Source: Chitinophaga rupis (GTDB taxonomy: Bacteria > Bacteroidota > Bacteroidia > Chitinophagales > Chitinophagaceae). Taken from it: 64,000 nt of DNA. Under the pieces are notes generated by a model, which worked only from the letters and a program-made list of their open reading frames with translations, had not been told where the DNA came from and did not search any database. How positions within the stretch are numbered: position 1 is the first letter of the stretch; every line of letters starts with the position of its first letter. The position numbers and the translations under genes are program-made. The stretch is from NCBI RefSeq assembly GCF_900109685.1, contig NZ_FOBB01000007.1, positions 62,001 to 126,000 of the forward strand, in the 5' to 3' direction. Positions 9,202 through 17,371 of the stretch are shown here, in pieces.

Positions 9202-9959
9202 ATAAAAATACCGGAAATGGGGACGGTCTTTCTTTGCCGGATCCTGATACGGTTTATCATCTTACTTAGCCTTATCCGGAAAGCATCGTAGAACATGGCA
9301 ATAACCAATATGACTGCCGGTAAATAAAAGGTGTAATATTTCAAACTCAGGAATGCATACCCGCCAACGATACCTCCGGCCAGGAAAAAGAAAATAATCA
9401 CCAGCCGCAAGATGATCTTTCTTTTGATTACGGCGATATTTTTACGCGGCGCCGATATAAGTGCATACAGGTCAATCCCCAGGTCCGTGAACATGCCGGT
9501 AAGATGAGTGGTTCTGACAACATACCCTGATACCGTAGAAACAAAAGCATTTTGCATTCCCATTGCAAATAACAGGCTGCCGGCAAAATACGCTGTTTTG
9601 ATGACCGATTGATTAATGGTATGTCCAAAGCTGCCCACCAGTAACAGAATTATGATCTCTATTATTATAGGCAGTGTATAGGCAAACCTTTTGTTTTGTC
9701 CTACCCTCCCGATGCAGAAGCTGGAAAAGAAGGCCCCTGTAAGGAAAAGTAAAAGCCATAATACAATTATCCATGCTGCCTGCAGATCCCCTGTTGCTAA
9801 CTTATGCGCCAGTAATGCGGCATGTCCTGTTACATTGGTGGTAAGCACAGAGAATGCAAATAAACCGGCTGCGTTTACCATTCCTGCAGTAAAACACAAA
9901 AGCACTGCCAACCGTAAATTATGCTTATAATTCCTCTTCCTTCCCGTATGACGAAGCAT
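9192..9959 (-). CDS. DUF1275 (YoaK-type) membrane protein
   Basis: Integral membrane protein of 255 residues with about six hydrophobic segments. The N-terminal stretch LLCFTAGMVNAAGLFAF and the later TNVTGHAALLAHKLATGD are characteristic of the DUF1275/YoaK family, whose function is not established. It is the last gene of a probable minus-strand operon that starts with the GcvH-like gene and passes through a small paralogous protein gene 32 bp upstream. It therefore probably belongs to the Crp/Fnr-box regulon. Confidence 0.82.
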   Translation of the reverse strand: MLRHTGRKRNYKHNLRLAVLLCFTAGMVNAAGLFAFSVLTTNVTGHAALLAHKLATGDLQAAWIIVLWLLLFLTGAFFSSFCIGRVGQNKRFAYTLPIIIEIIILLLVGSFGHTINQSVIKTAYFAGSLLFAMGMQNAFVSTVSGYVVRTTHLTGMFTDLGIDLYALISAPRKNIAVIKRKIILRLVIIFFFLAGGIVGGYAFLSLKYYTFYLPAVILVIAMFYDAFRIRLSKMINRIRIRQRKTVPISGIFIYL

Positions 9960-9991
9960 ATATCACATCCTTTAAGCATTTCATTAACATA

Positions 9992-10282
9992 TTATAAGCT
10001 GCTTATAGATTCTCCATTTAAAACAAAGTCCATCATCAAAGATTCCCGGAGATATATAACAGCATAACGTAAGCGACTCCACTGCGTACTGTCGCAATCA
10101 AGCGGCGATAGATCTTCTAACCAGCTCCGCAATTTGATCAGAAAGGGCTTAATCAGATCTGCACCTTCTTTTTTCTCAATATCTGCTATAGATTGTAGAA
10201 TAATTACTTCTACCTGCTTATTATGCGGTGCGCTCTTCAGTTGCTCCGTTATGAGTAATAAATATTTATCTGTCGTCATCAT
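9992..10282 (-). CDS. Small unknown protein, 96 residues, copy 2
   Basis: Helical, soluble, unrecognised protein related to the 89-residue product of 6945-7214. Matching positions include T-T-D-x-Y near the start, E-Q at about residue 13, a K-x-V-E-x-I-I segment and the S-x-x-W-x-x-x-R-x-A-V-I pattern near residue 70. It sits between the GcvH-like gene (78 bp upstream) and the DUF1275 gene (32 bp downstream). The paralogue sits behind a methyltransferase, so the small protein is the part common to both operons of the regulon. Function unknown. Confidence 0.7.
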   Translation of the reverse strand: MMTTDKYLLLITEQLKSAPHNKQVEVIILQSIADIEKKEGADLIKPFLIKLRSWLEDLSPLDCDSTQWSRLRYAVIYLRESLMMDFVLNGESISSL

Positions 10283-10360
10283 TCAAATAATTTACTAAAA
10301 TGCTATATGCGCCGTTTATATAGCAGCCTGACTTTATTAAAGTATGCTCCGCCATTACAC

Positions 10361-10732
10361 TCAGTAAATTTTAACACTGGTCAGCTTTTGATATTCTTCC
10401 GGGGAGAGTAATGGATCCGGGGTACCAAATTTTAAGGGGCTGAGAAAAAATACCCAACCATTGTCCTGGGGGCTTTCCAGGATCAGGTCTAACCGGTCGG
10501 CCAGTTTGGGATTAGGGCCTAAAATTACGCAGCTCACAGGGGCGTGTATAGGAATGCTGTAGTCTTCAGAATGGAGTTCGGCCACCAGCAAGCCTTTATT
10601 AACGGTTCCACGCTGCCGGTGCCATTTTATGCTATCAATTTTTTTAATGCCCTTAAGTTTAAAAGCGGAAATGCCCACGAAACCCACAGTGCCATTATAA
10701 TCAATCCATTCGTGATCGTTCGTGAAATGCAT
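10361..10732 (-). CDS. GcvH-like protein lacking the lipoyl lysine
   Basis: Resembles glycine cleavage H protein: FTNDHEWIDYNGTVGFVGIS at the N-terminus, HAPVSCVILGPNP in the middle and LESPQDNGWVFFL near the C-terminus. In true H proteins the central motif is E-S-V-K-A-A-S-D-I-Y-A-P-V-S-G, the lysine carrying lipoate. Here the aligned motif is H-S-E-D-Y-S-I-P-I-H-A-P-V-S-C, so the lysine is Asp57 (counted from ATG 10732) and lipoylation is not expected. ATG 10732 is preferred because the predicted transcription start is near 10760; ATG 10762 would be leaderless. No other glycine-cleavage gene is nearby. It heads a minus-strand operon under a double Crp/Fnr-box promoter and is probably not metabolic. 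Confidence 0.8.
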   Translation of the reverse strand: MHFTNDHEWIDYNGTVGFVGISAFKLKGIKKIDSIKWHRQRGTVNKGLLVAELHSEDYSIPIHAPVSCVILGPNPKLADRLDLILESPQDNGWVFFLSPLKFGTPDPLLSPEEYQKLTSVKIY

Positions 10733-10766
10733 CCTGGGACGTGAGATAGTTGATATTTTCATTCTG

Positions 10767-10835
10767 CAAAGTTACTTGCAGCAACAGTGGGTTTAACTGA
10801 TACTTTTCAGGTTAAAAACTGCAAAAAGTCACTTT
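10767..10835 (-). promoter_or_regulatory. Promoter of the GcvH-like operon with two Crp/Fnr-type boxes (copy B)
   Basis: Read on the minus strand: GTGACTTTTTGCAG (10832-10819), CTGAAAAGTATCAG (10810-10797), then TAACTTTG (10774-10767) as the -7 element. Box spacing is 22 bp and the block-to-TAnnTTTG distance is identical to copy A at 6168-6236; 41 of 46 bases of the block agree. The proximal box would be centred near -42. Confidence 0.78.
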
Positions 10836-10861
10836 GGGGTTAAACACATTAGCGAAGGCGG

Positions 10862-11575
10862 CTATAAAGGCTGCCGCTCATATATTTCCTGGACACCTAA
10901 ACACCGGAAGCTAATGCCATCCTTATCCTCCACATAAGATTCATGGTAATGCCCGTAATACCATTCCTTACATCCGGCTGCTTTTACCGCCGTTAAGACA
11001 TTACTCATGATCTGCCTTTCCTCTTCAAGCTCGGTTGCCAACAGGTATCTGCCGGCAAGCTTTTCCTGATCAATGTAATGATAAACGAGGTCATTCAGTA
11101 CATGCGGCCATGCTTCCCGCGGTGCAATATGCGTAACCATTATATCAATCCCTTCTGAGCAGGCGGATTGTAAGCGCAGCTCATCAAAATTAACCACTTC
11201 ATCTTTCCAATAATCCTGTCCTTCTGTTCTACCCATCCGGTCAATGGAAATACCGCCGCCAATAAATAATATTTTCTTACCGTCGATCACTAACAGCTCA
11301 TAATCCTGTACTAACAGGATCTGCTGCAGCTTCAATGCATCCCGGTTATCCCAGAACCATTTATTGTCATGGTTGCCTCTTATAATATAAAGCCGGTTTG
11401 CCTGTTCCTGCAGGAAGCTATCAATTTGAACCAGTGTTTTCATATCCAGCTCACAGCGCTGAAATCCTAATCCCCAGTCACCCACCTGGATAAAGGATGT
11501 GTTTTCCAGTTTATACTTTTTAATCTTATAAAGGAGCTCCGGGTAACCACCATGCAGGTCTCCAATGATAACCAT
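10862..11575 (-). CDS. Calcineurin-like metallophosphoesterase
   Basis: Protein of 237 residues with the full set of metallophosphoesterase motifs: GDLHGG at residues 5-10, GDWG near 33, GNHDNKWFW near 67, THIAPREAWP near 148, and the C-terminal GHYHES. These supply the Asp/His/Asn ligands of a two-metal centre. No signal peptide is seen, so it is probably cytoplasmic. The substrate (nucleotide, protein phosphate or other) cannot be deduced. It is a stand-alone minus-strand gene about 100 bp from the GcvH-like promoter, and nothing in the sequence ties it to that regulon. Confidence 0.85.
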   Translation of the reverse strand: MVIIGDLHGGYPELLYKIKKYKLENTSFIQVGDWGLGFQRCELDMKTLVQIDSFLQEQANRLYIIRGNHDNKWFWDNRDALKLQQILLVQDYELLVIDGKKILFIGGGISIDRMGRTEGQDYWKDEVVNFDELRLQSACSEGIDIMVTHIAPREAWPHVLNDLVYHYIDQEKLAGRYLLATELEEERQIMSNVLTAVKAAGCKEWYYGHYHESYVEDKDGISFRCLGVQEIYERQPL

Positions 11576-11681
11576 ATTCCATTTGTTTACAAAATCCTGA
11601 ATTTACTAAATTATAATCCAGCCTGCAACGAAAGGCACTTAGTGTAATCTTATCAGTTACAAAATTTACAGCATCACGTTA

Positions 11682-11710
11682 CAAAAAAAAGACCGGCCTT
11701 TCAGCCGGTC
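11682..11710 (-). terminator. Rho-independent terminator of the SusC/SusD operon
   Basis: On the minus strand GACCGGC-loop-GCCGGTC (7-bp stem, 6-base loop) is followed by a run of eight T. It lies 24 bp beyond the SusD stop codon at 11735. Confidence 0.85.
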
Positions 11711-11734
11711 CTTTATACTCCATACCAGATCAAA

Positions 11735-13627
11735 TTAATGTTTTGCCCACCAGAGCGGCGTCAGGATGGCATCGGTACCATTCAGCAAAGCAGTGGCCTG
11801 CTGGTAACCATTTGCATTGCTGCTGGCCAGGCTGCTGGGGTATTTAATACGCTGCGGGAAGAACTGGATATTGCTGGTCATAAAATTAGCAGCAGTAAGT
11901 CCCGGCAGGTTAGGCAACGGATTTTCAATAGCCGGGTTCTCATAGAACGGTAAGCCCAGCCGGCGCTGATCGCTCCAGGATTCCAGCGGTAACCAGGGCA
12001 CCTGTGCAATGAACTTCTGTGTAATGATCTTGGTTAGCTGGTCATTACGGACAGCGCCATTCTTGTACAAAGTGTTCACCGGGTAAGCAATGTTCACGGT
12101 GCCGGCAGTACCGGTATAACCGTCCTTGTAGTTCATGGTATGCGTAGCGCCTGGTTCCACGGTGTGGGTCCAGCTTACGGAGGTACCATCATTGTTATAG
12201 GCCTGTGACGCCAGGTAAGTTCCCAGGAACTGGCTCACGCCCCAGTATTCAAAGCTGCTGCCAATACCGGCTTCATATGCTGCCTGCGCAGTCATAGGAG
12301 TGGTCCAGCCTCTTACACCGCCTTCTGCCAGCAGGAAATAAGTTTCCCATGGTGCAAAGAAGATGCGTTGTGCCGTACTGTTACGGAAGCGTAATGCCAG
12401 GCGCGGGTTGGTACCCTCGTAGGTGAACATTTTATTTTTTGCGCCTTTCGTTCCCCAGTCACCGGTAGTGGTAGCATTCCATGTATAAGCAGCATTTACA
12501 TTTCCAAAGTCGTCCAGGCTGCGTACGGTGTTCTTAGCATCGCTGGTGTAAGAAGGATACGCGCAAAAATCCGGGTTGTTGAACTGGCCGGGAATGATGA
12601 AGGTTTTGTATGCACGCGGATCAATGGTATTCTGTAAACCATCAAACCAGTAACCAGCCATAGGCTCATTGGTACGCTGGGAGAAATGGTTTAAGAACCG
12701 CAGCCCTGCCCAGTTAGCGGGCTTAATGTGAGATTGCAGGGAATCCGGCAGCTGCGCTGCAGATGGAATACCGCCTAAGTTAATGTACAGGTTATTCAGC
12801 GTAGCAGATATCAGCTGGGCATTCCATTCGCGGCTCATTACGCCGGTCAGGTCGTCCCATCCTGGTTTTTCCTGCACTTTAAAGATCTGCGATGATTCTG
12901 TGAGCAGCAAACCTGAATTAGCCGCTTCTTCAAACTCTGTTTTCGCCTTGCCGGGATCTACTTCTGATAAACGCATGGCCAAACGCATACGCAGGGAGTT
13001 ACCGTAACGTTTCCATTTGTTATAGTCAAAAGCAAATGCAGGATCGTATTTCTTTACTTCATCTGTATTCACCACGCTTTCGTCAATGGCTGCTACAGAT
13101 TCTTTCAGCTCCTGCAGTAAGTAATAATACACATCCTTTACACTTACAAACTCTGGATTCACACCCTGGAATGCTTTAATGGGAATAGGCCCAAAGTTGT
13201 CCGACATTTCGCTTAACAGGTACGCGCGCCAGATACGGCTTACCTGCAGCAGGTTTTTGGTGTAAGGCTTCTCGGCATCGGTACCAATCCTTTTGGTAGC
13301 CAGCTCCACGGCCAGGTTCACCCCATTCAGCCAGCCGGATACGGAATTGTAATAGGCCGTGGTCCAGCCGTCATCATAGCCGCCGCTGGATAAGCCGCCC
13401 TGACGATGCTGGCGGCCGCCGGTTTTCCAATACAATACAAAGGAACGTTCGGCTACATCCGGGTTCATTTGTGCACCAATGATAGAGCCATTCAGTGCAT
13501 ATTCCACCTCTACCTGCGCTTCATTGGCAGACTTCGGATCTCTGTTGATCTCTTCAAACTTTGAGCAGGATTGTACAAGCAGGCTGGCTGCAAACAGTAC
13601 AAATGTGCTCTTTATAATATTTTTCAT
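11735..13627 (-). CDS. SusD/RagB-family lipoprotein (SusD-like-2 type)
   Basis: Nutrient-binding lipoprotein of 630 residues, longer than classical SusD. The signal peptide ends in the lipobox L-V-Q-S-C (Cys21), followed by SKFEEINRDP, a motif typical of the SusD_RagB group that pairs with long SusC proteins. TPR-like helices include WRAYLLSEMSDNFGPIPI and NKWKRYGNSLRMRLAMRLSE; the C-terminus has TQKFIAQVPWLPLESWSDQR. It is co-transcribed with the SusC gene 19 bp upstream and ends at a strong hairpin. No hydrolase or regulator accompanies the pair, so the substrate is unknown; this group is often associated with peptide rather than glycan uptake, which is inference. Confidence 0.92.
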   Translation of the reverse strand: MKNIIKSTFVLFAASLLVQSCSKFEEINRDPKSANEAQVEVEYALNGSIIGAQMNPDVAERSFVLYWKTGGRQHRQGGLSSGGYDDGWTTAYYNSVSGWLNGVNLAVELATKRIGTDAEKPYTKNLLQVSRIWRAYLLSEMSDNFGPIPIKAFQGVNPEFVSVKDVYYYLLQELKESVAAIDESVVNTDEVKKYDPAFAFDYNKWKRYGNSLRMRLAMRLSEVDPGKAKTEFEEAANSGLLLTESSQIFKVQEKPGWDDLTGVMSREWNAQLISATLNNLYINLGGIPSAAQLPDSLQSHIKPANWAGLRFLNHFSQRTNEPMAGYWFDGLQNTIDPRAYKTFIIPGQFNNPDFCAYPSYTSDAKNTVRSLDDFGNVNAAYTWNATTTGDWGTKGAKNKMFTYEGTNPRLALRFRNSTAQRIFFAPWETYFLLAEGGVRGWTTPMTAQAAYEAGIGSSFEYWGVSQFLGTYLASQAYNNDGTSVSWTHTVEPGATHTMNYKDGYTGTAGTVNIAYPVNTLYKNGAVRNDQLTKIITQKFIAQVPWLPLESWSDQRRLGLPFYENPAIENPLPNLPGLTAANFMTSNIQFFPQRIKYPSSLASSNANGYQQATALLNGTDAILTPLWWAKH

Positions 13628-13646
13628 AAATGTCCTTTTTCAGCAA

Positions 13647-16600
13647 TTAGAAACTAACGGATAAGTTAAACAGGAAAGTACGGGTAGTAGGCGCGCTGCC
13701 ATTCTCAAAACCGGTAGCGTTGGTATTGGTTGCAAAAACAGATTCCGGGTCAATACCTTTCAGATGGCTGGATATTAACCATACGTTGTTGCAGGAGAAA
13801 CCAATGCTGGCACGCTGAACCGGTGTGCGGGACAGCAGTTTGGCCGGCAGGGAGTAGCTCAGCTGCACATTCCTTAAGCGGATGTTGGAAGCATCATACA
13901 GGTTAGCTTCTACAATACCAACATTGGTGGCGCCAATGCTGTTCATCCAGTAATCCTGTGCAGATACAGCCACGGTGTTCTGTTCGTAGGTTTTGGTGTC
14001 TGCATTATACACCGCGCCATCTACTATGAAATTCTCGCGTTTGCCATTCACTACTGTTTCAGCAGCAGTACCGGCCCTTTGCATAGAGATCAATGTTCCG
14101 GAGAACATTTTACCACCAAAGCGGGCATCTACCTGGAAGCCCAGGGAAAGGCTTTTCCAATAGAAGGTATTACCTACACCTAATAAGCCGCTGGCCTGCT
14201 GGTTGCCCAGTCTTACTTTGTTCTGTGTAGCCAGGGGAAGGCCGTTGGCGTTTACAACGATCTTACCGAAGTAAGGGCTGCTGGCATCCGTTACGCGCTG
14301 GAAAGCGGTACCATAGATCTCACCAAACTTTTTGCCGGTTTCTGCATATACCTGTACGTCGTCATAACCGCCCAGGGAATACAGGCTCACATCATTGGTC
14401 AGCTCCTTAACAGTGTTATCATTCACGGAGTAATTCACGGTCATATCCCAGGAAATACCCTTGGGTTTATCCAGCACACGCCCGTTTAACATTACTTCTA
14501 TCCCTTTGTTCTGGATATTGCCGGCATTGATTTTCCTGAAGGAATAACCGCTCAGCGGATCCATGGGCAGGTTAATAAGCTGGTTGGTAGCATTGGTTTT
14601 ATAGAGGGCTACGTCCATGCCTACACGGCCATTGAAAAAGCGTGCTTCTGCGCCTACTTCAAGAGAACGGATCAGCTCATTGCGTACGTTCTGATCATAC
14701 AGGGTGTTCTTTCTTTTTACTACGGTGTTGCCGTTAGGATCTTTACTTACTTCGTAGGTATTATACAGCTCATAGGCTGCCAGGTCATTACCTACCTGGG
14801 CGTAGGAGCCGCGTAATTTACCGTAGGTGATCCAGGATGGTACATTGCCACCCATACGCTCGATCATTTCTGTTACTACCAGTGAGGTGCTTACAGAAGG
14901 GTAGAAGAAGGAACGTTTGTCAGGGCTGAGGGCAGATGACCAGTCGTTACGGAAAGTAGCGTCTACAAACCAGTAAGCATCCCAGTTCACTCCCACTGTA
15001 CCGTATAAGGAATTGATCCTTTTCTCACTTACTACTTCAGTTACGGAAGGGCTGGATTTACCGTTGTTCACTGAAAAGAAATCAGGGATCTGAAGCTCGC
15101 CAACGCTGGCATCCAGGCGGCTTCTTTTCTGCTTCATCAGGTTACCGCCTATAGAGGCCGTACCACCCAGCTTGCCGAACAGGTTGTCTTTATGGGCAGA
15201 GATCAAAGCGCTGTAGTTGATCTCACTGAAGGTTTCCTTACCCTGGCTATAACTGCCGTTAGCCGGGCTGGGACTGCCTGCATAGCGTTTTGCTTCGTAG
15301 CTGGTGGTATAGATATCTGCACCGCCTCTTGCTTCTGCGCTCAGCCAGTCGGTGATCTCATATTTTACAGTACCGGTCATCATGAAACGGTCGCGTATGT
15401 CCTGGTTCAGGTTGTAGCGGGAGGCCCAGTAAGGATTCACCTTGCTGCTGGTACCATACCATAGCATTTTACCATCGTCTCTTTTAGCGGCGCTGAAATC
15501 GCGGATGTTCAGGTTCACCGGCAGCATATACATGGTGCTGAACGGATTGCTGTCGTTCATGCCGTTCTGCGGGCGGTTTACCGCATCGGAGTTAATATAC
15601 TGAACTTTGGTATCGGTGCTCCAACGGTTGCCGGGCCCAAAGCGGGATACAGCGCGTGCAGTGAGGTTGGTACGATTCAGCTTGGTGCCTGGGATAATAC
15701 CTTTATCAGTAAGGCGGGTAACGGAGGAGTAGATGGAGGTACCTTCGCTTACCTGCTGCTGAAAGGAAATGCTGTTCTTTACATTGAGGCCTCTGCCAAA
15801 ATAACCATCCAGGTTATCATAGGCTGCCAGCGGGGCATCCTTACCCTGCCAGTCTTTTACCGTCTGGCCGGTAATTTCAGGCCCCCACGCACGTTCACCG
15901 GCGGGGTCAAACTGGCCACGGTCGCCCTGGGCAAAAGATTGCTGCAATTCAGGACGGGTAAAGATCTCAGAATAACCGATCTGGGAAGAGTAGGTGATAC
16001 CCAGACCTTTTTGTTTTTTACCGCTTTTGGTGGTGATCAGGATCACACCATTACCGGCGCGTGTACCGTATAAAGCCGCAGCAGTAGCGCCTTTCAATAC
16101 AGACATGCTTTCAATATCTTCCGGGTTGATGTCGGATAAGCCATTGCCCATATCTCTTGCAGGGTTCCAGAAATCGTTGTTGTTGGAGCCGATGAAGTTG
16201 TCCATGGGAATACCATCCACTACTATCAGCGGCTGATTGGTACCGGTGAGCGAGTTGTTGCCACGCAGCGTGATCTTGGTAGAACCGGCAGGGCCATTGC
16301 TGGAGCGGATCACCTGCAAACCAGCTACCTTACCGGTTAGGGCGTTGGTGAGGTTTGTTTCCCGCGCATTGGTCAGCGATTCGCCGCTTACTTCCTGCAG
16401 GGCATAACCCAGTGATTTTTTCTCGCGTTTAATACCCAGTGCGGTTACTACCACCTCGCCCAGGTTTTTGTTGTCAATGGCCATTTGCGCCTGCAGCGTG
16501 CTTTGGCTGCCTACGGCTATCTCCTGTGAAAGAAAGCCTATACCGGAAAGCACCAGGGTTGCATTAGGGCCTACCGGTAGTGTGAAATTACCAGCACCAT

Positions 16601-16760
16601 CGGTTACGGTGCCATTAGAGGTCCCCTTTTCAATAATGGTTATACCAGGGAGGGGATTGTTGCCGGCATCCTTTACATTACCGGATACCGCTCGCTTCTG
16701 CGCAAATGCGTTTACGAACACGCATAGGGATAGCGATAAAAAGATGAGTAATCTTTTCAT
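13647..16760 (-). CDS. SusC/RagA-family TonB-dependent receptor
   Basis: Complete SusC of 1037 residues. Residues 1-20 are a signal peptide (ends V-N-A-F-A-Q). Residues about 22-105 form the carboxypeptidase-D-regulatory-like domain (AVSGNVKDAGNNPLPGITI). LGEVVVTALGIKREKKSLGYA is the TonB-box/plug junction, and the plug shows LIVVDGIPMDN and IESMSVLKGATAAALYGTRA. The 22-strand barrel ends in TRTFLFNLSVSF. It heads a two-gene operon with the SusD homologue downstream. The 611-bp region upstream separates it from the divergent LacI gene; no operator matching the LacI sites is seen close to its start. Confidence 0.95.
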   Translation of the reverse strand: MKRLLIFLSLSLCVFVNAFAQKRAVSGNVKDAGNNPLPGITIIEKGTSNGTVTDGAGNFTLPVGPNATLVLSGIGFLSQEIAVGSQSTLQAQMAIDNKNLGEVVVTALGIKREKKSLGYALQEVSGESLTNARETNLTNALTGKVAGLQVIRSSNGPAGSTKITLRGNNSLTGTNQPLIVVDGIPMDNFIGSNNNDFWNPARDMGNGLSDINPEDIESMSVLKGATAAALYGTRAGNGVILITTKSGKKQKGLGITYSSQIGYSEIFTRPELQQSFAQGDRGQFDPAGERAWGPEITGQTVKDWQGKDAPLAAYDNLDGYFGRGLNVKNSISFQQQVSEGTSIYSSVTRLTDKGIIPGTKLNRTNLTARAVSRFGPGNRWSTDTKVQYINSDAVNRPQNGMNDSNPFSTMYMLPVNLNIRDFSAAKRDDGKMLWYGTSSKVNPYWASRYNLNQDIRDRFMMTGTVKYEITDWLSAEARGGADIYTTSYEAKRYAGSPSPANGSYSQGKETFSEINYSALISAHKDNLFGKLGGTASIGGNLMKQKRSRLDASVGELQIPDFFSVNNGKSSPSVTEVVSEKRINSLYGTVGVNWDAYWFVDATFRNDWSSALSPDKRSFFYPSVSTSLVVTEMIERMGGNVPSWITYGKLRGSYAQVGNDLAAYELYNTYEVSKDPNGNTVVKRKNTLYDQNVRNELIRSLEVGAEARFFNGRVGMDVALYKTNATNQLINLPMDPLSGYSFRKINAGNIQNKGIEVMLNGRVLDKPKGISWDMTVNYSVNDNTVKELTNDVSLYSLGGYDDVQVYAETGKKFGEIYGTAFQRVTDASSPYFGKIVVNANGLPLATQNKVRLGNQQASGLLGVGNTFYWKSLSLGFQVDARFGGKMFSGTLISMQRAGTAAETVVNGKRENFIVDGAVYNADTKTYEQNTVAVSAQDYWMNSIGATNVGIVEANLYDASNIRLRNVQLSYSLPAKLLSRTPVQRASIGFSCNNVWLISSHLKGIDPESVFATNTNATGFENGSAPTTRTFLFNLSVSF

Positions 16761-17371
16761 AGTTCTGTGTTTGATAGATTGATTATAAAATGGACCTTTT
16801 AAAAGCAGTTAAGTCAGCTCTGCATTGATTTCACGGTTTAGTCGATAACAAGTAAATAAAATAGTAGAATAACAATATTGACAGCATCCTTTAGTGAATG
16901 CATGGCATATATCCCGGTTGATATTAATTGTCCCCTGATTGTTGTTGTTTGATTAACGGCTCAAGTTCTTACACACTACAGCGGTTTAGAGTGATTAAAT
17001 ATTGAAGGTTGATGACGTTGATAGAAACTGGTCTCAATATAAATATCATAAAACGATTTAGCAAATAATATCACTTTGAGTGAATAAAAAATCATAACAG
17101 CTACCTGGTTAGCAATTAATTCTTATGAAATTTTAATCCCGTGAAAGATTTACTGTTACTGGGTTTCAGTAAAAGAGGGCCTGTAATAAACTAATCATGT
17201 AAATGCCGTTTATAATAATCAAAAAAGATATTATGTATTGAGAACCGGGAGTACCGGCAAAACCCATCAGGCGAAATACTTTTCACCCTCTATAGGAAAT
17301 TCAAAAATAATTGTAGCTTTGATTAGTTGTGAAAACGTTTACATAAATCTACGGAAAAATCTGATCGCTTT
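16761..17371. other. 611-bp intergenic region between divergent SusC and LacI genes
   Basis: AT-rich, non-coding on both strands as far as can be seen. The right end carries the LacI-gene promoter and operator (17314-17343). No exact TAnnTTTG element was found on the minus strand for the SusC gene, and no RNA gene, repeat or terminator was recognised in the central part. Confidence 0.6.
17314..17343 (+). promoter_or_regulatory. LacI-gene promoter with overlapping LacI-type operator
   Basis: TAGCTTTG at 17314-17321 fits the Bacteroidota -7 consensus TAnnTTTG. TGAAAACGTTTACA at 17330-17343 matches 13 of 14 positions of the perfect palindrome at 18485-18498 and would cover the transcription start, which suggests negative autoregulation. 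Confidence 0.75.

Noticed and set aside
10361..10732. Assignment as a functional glycine cleavage H protein
   Set aside because: The lipoyl-lysine position is Asp and no other glycine-cleavage gene is present.
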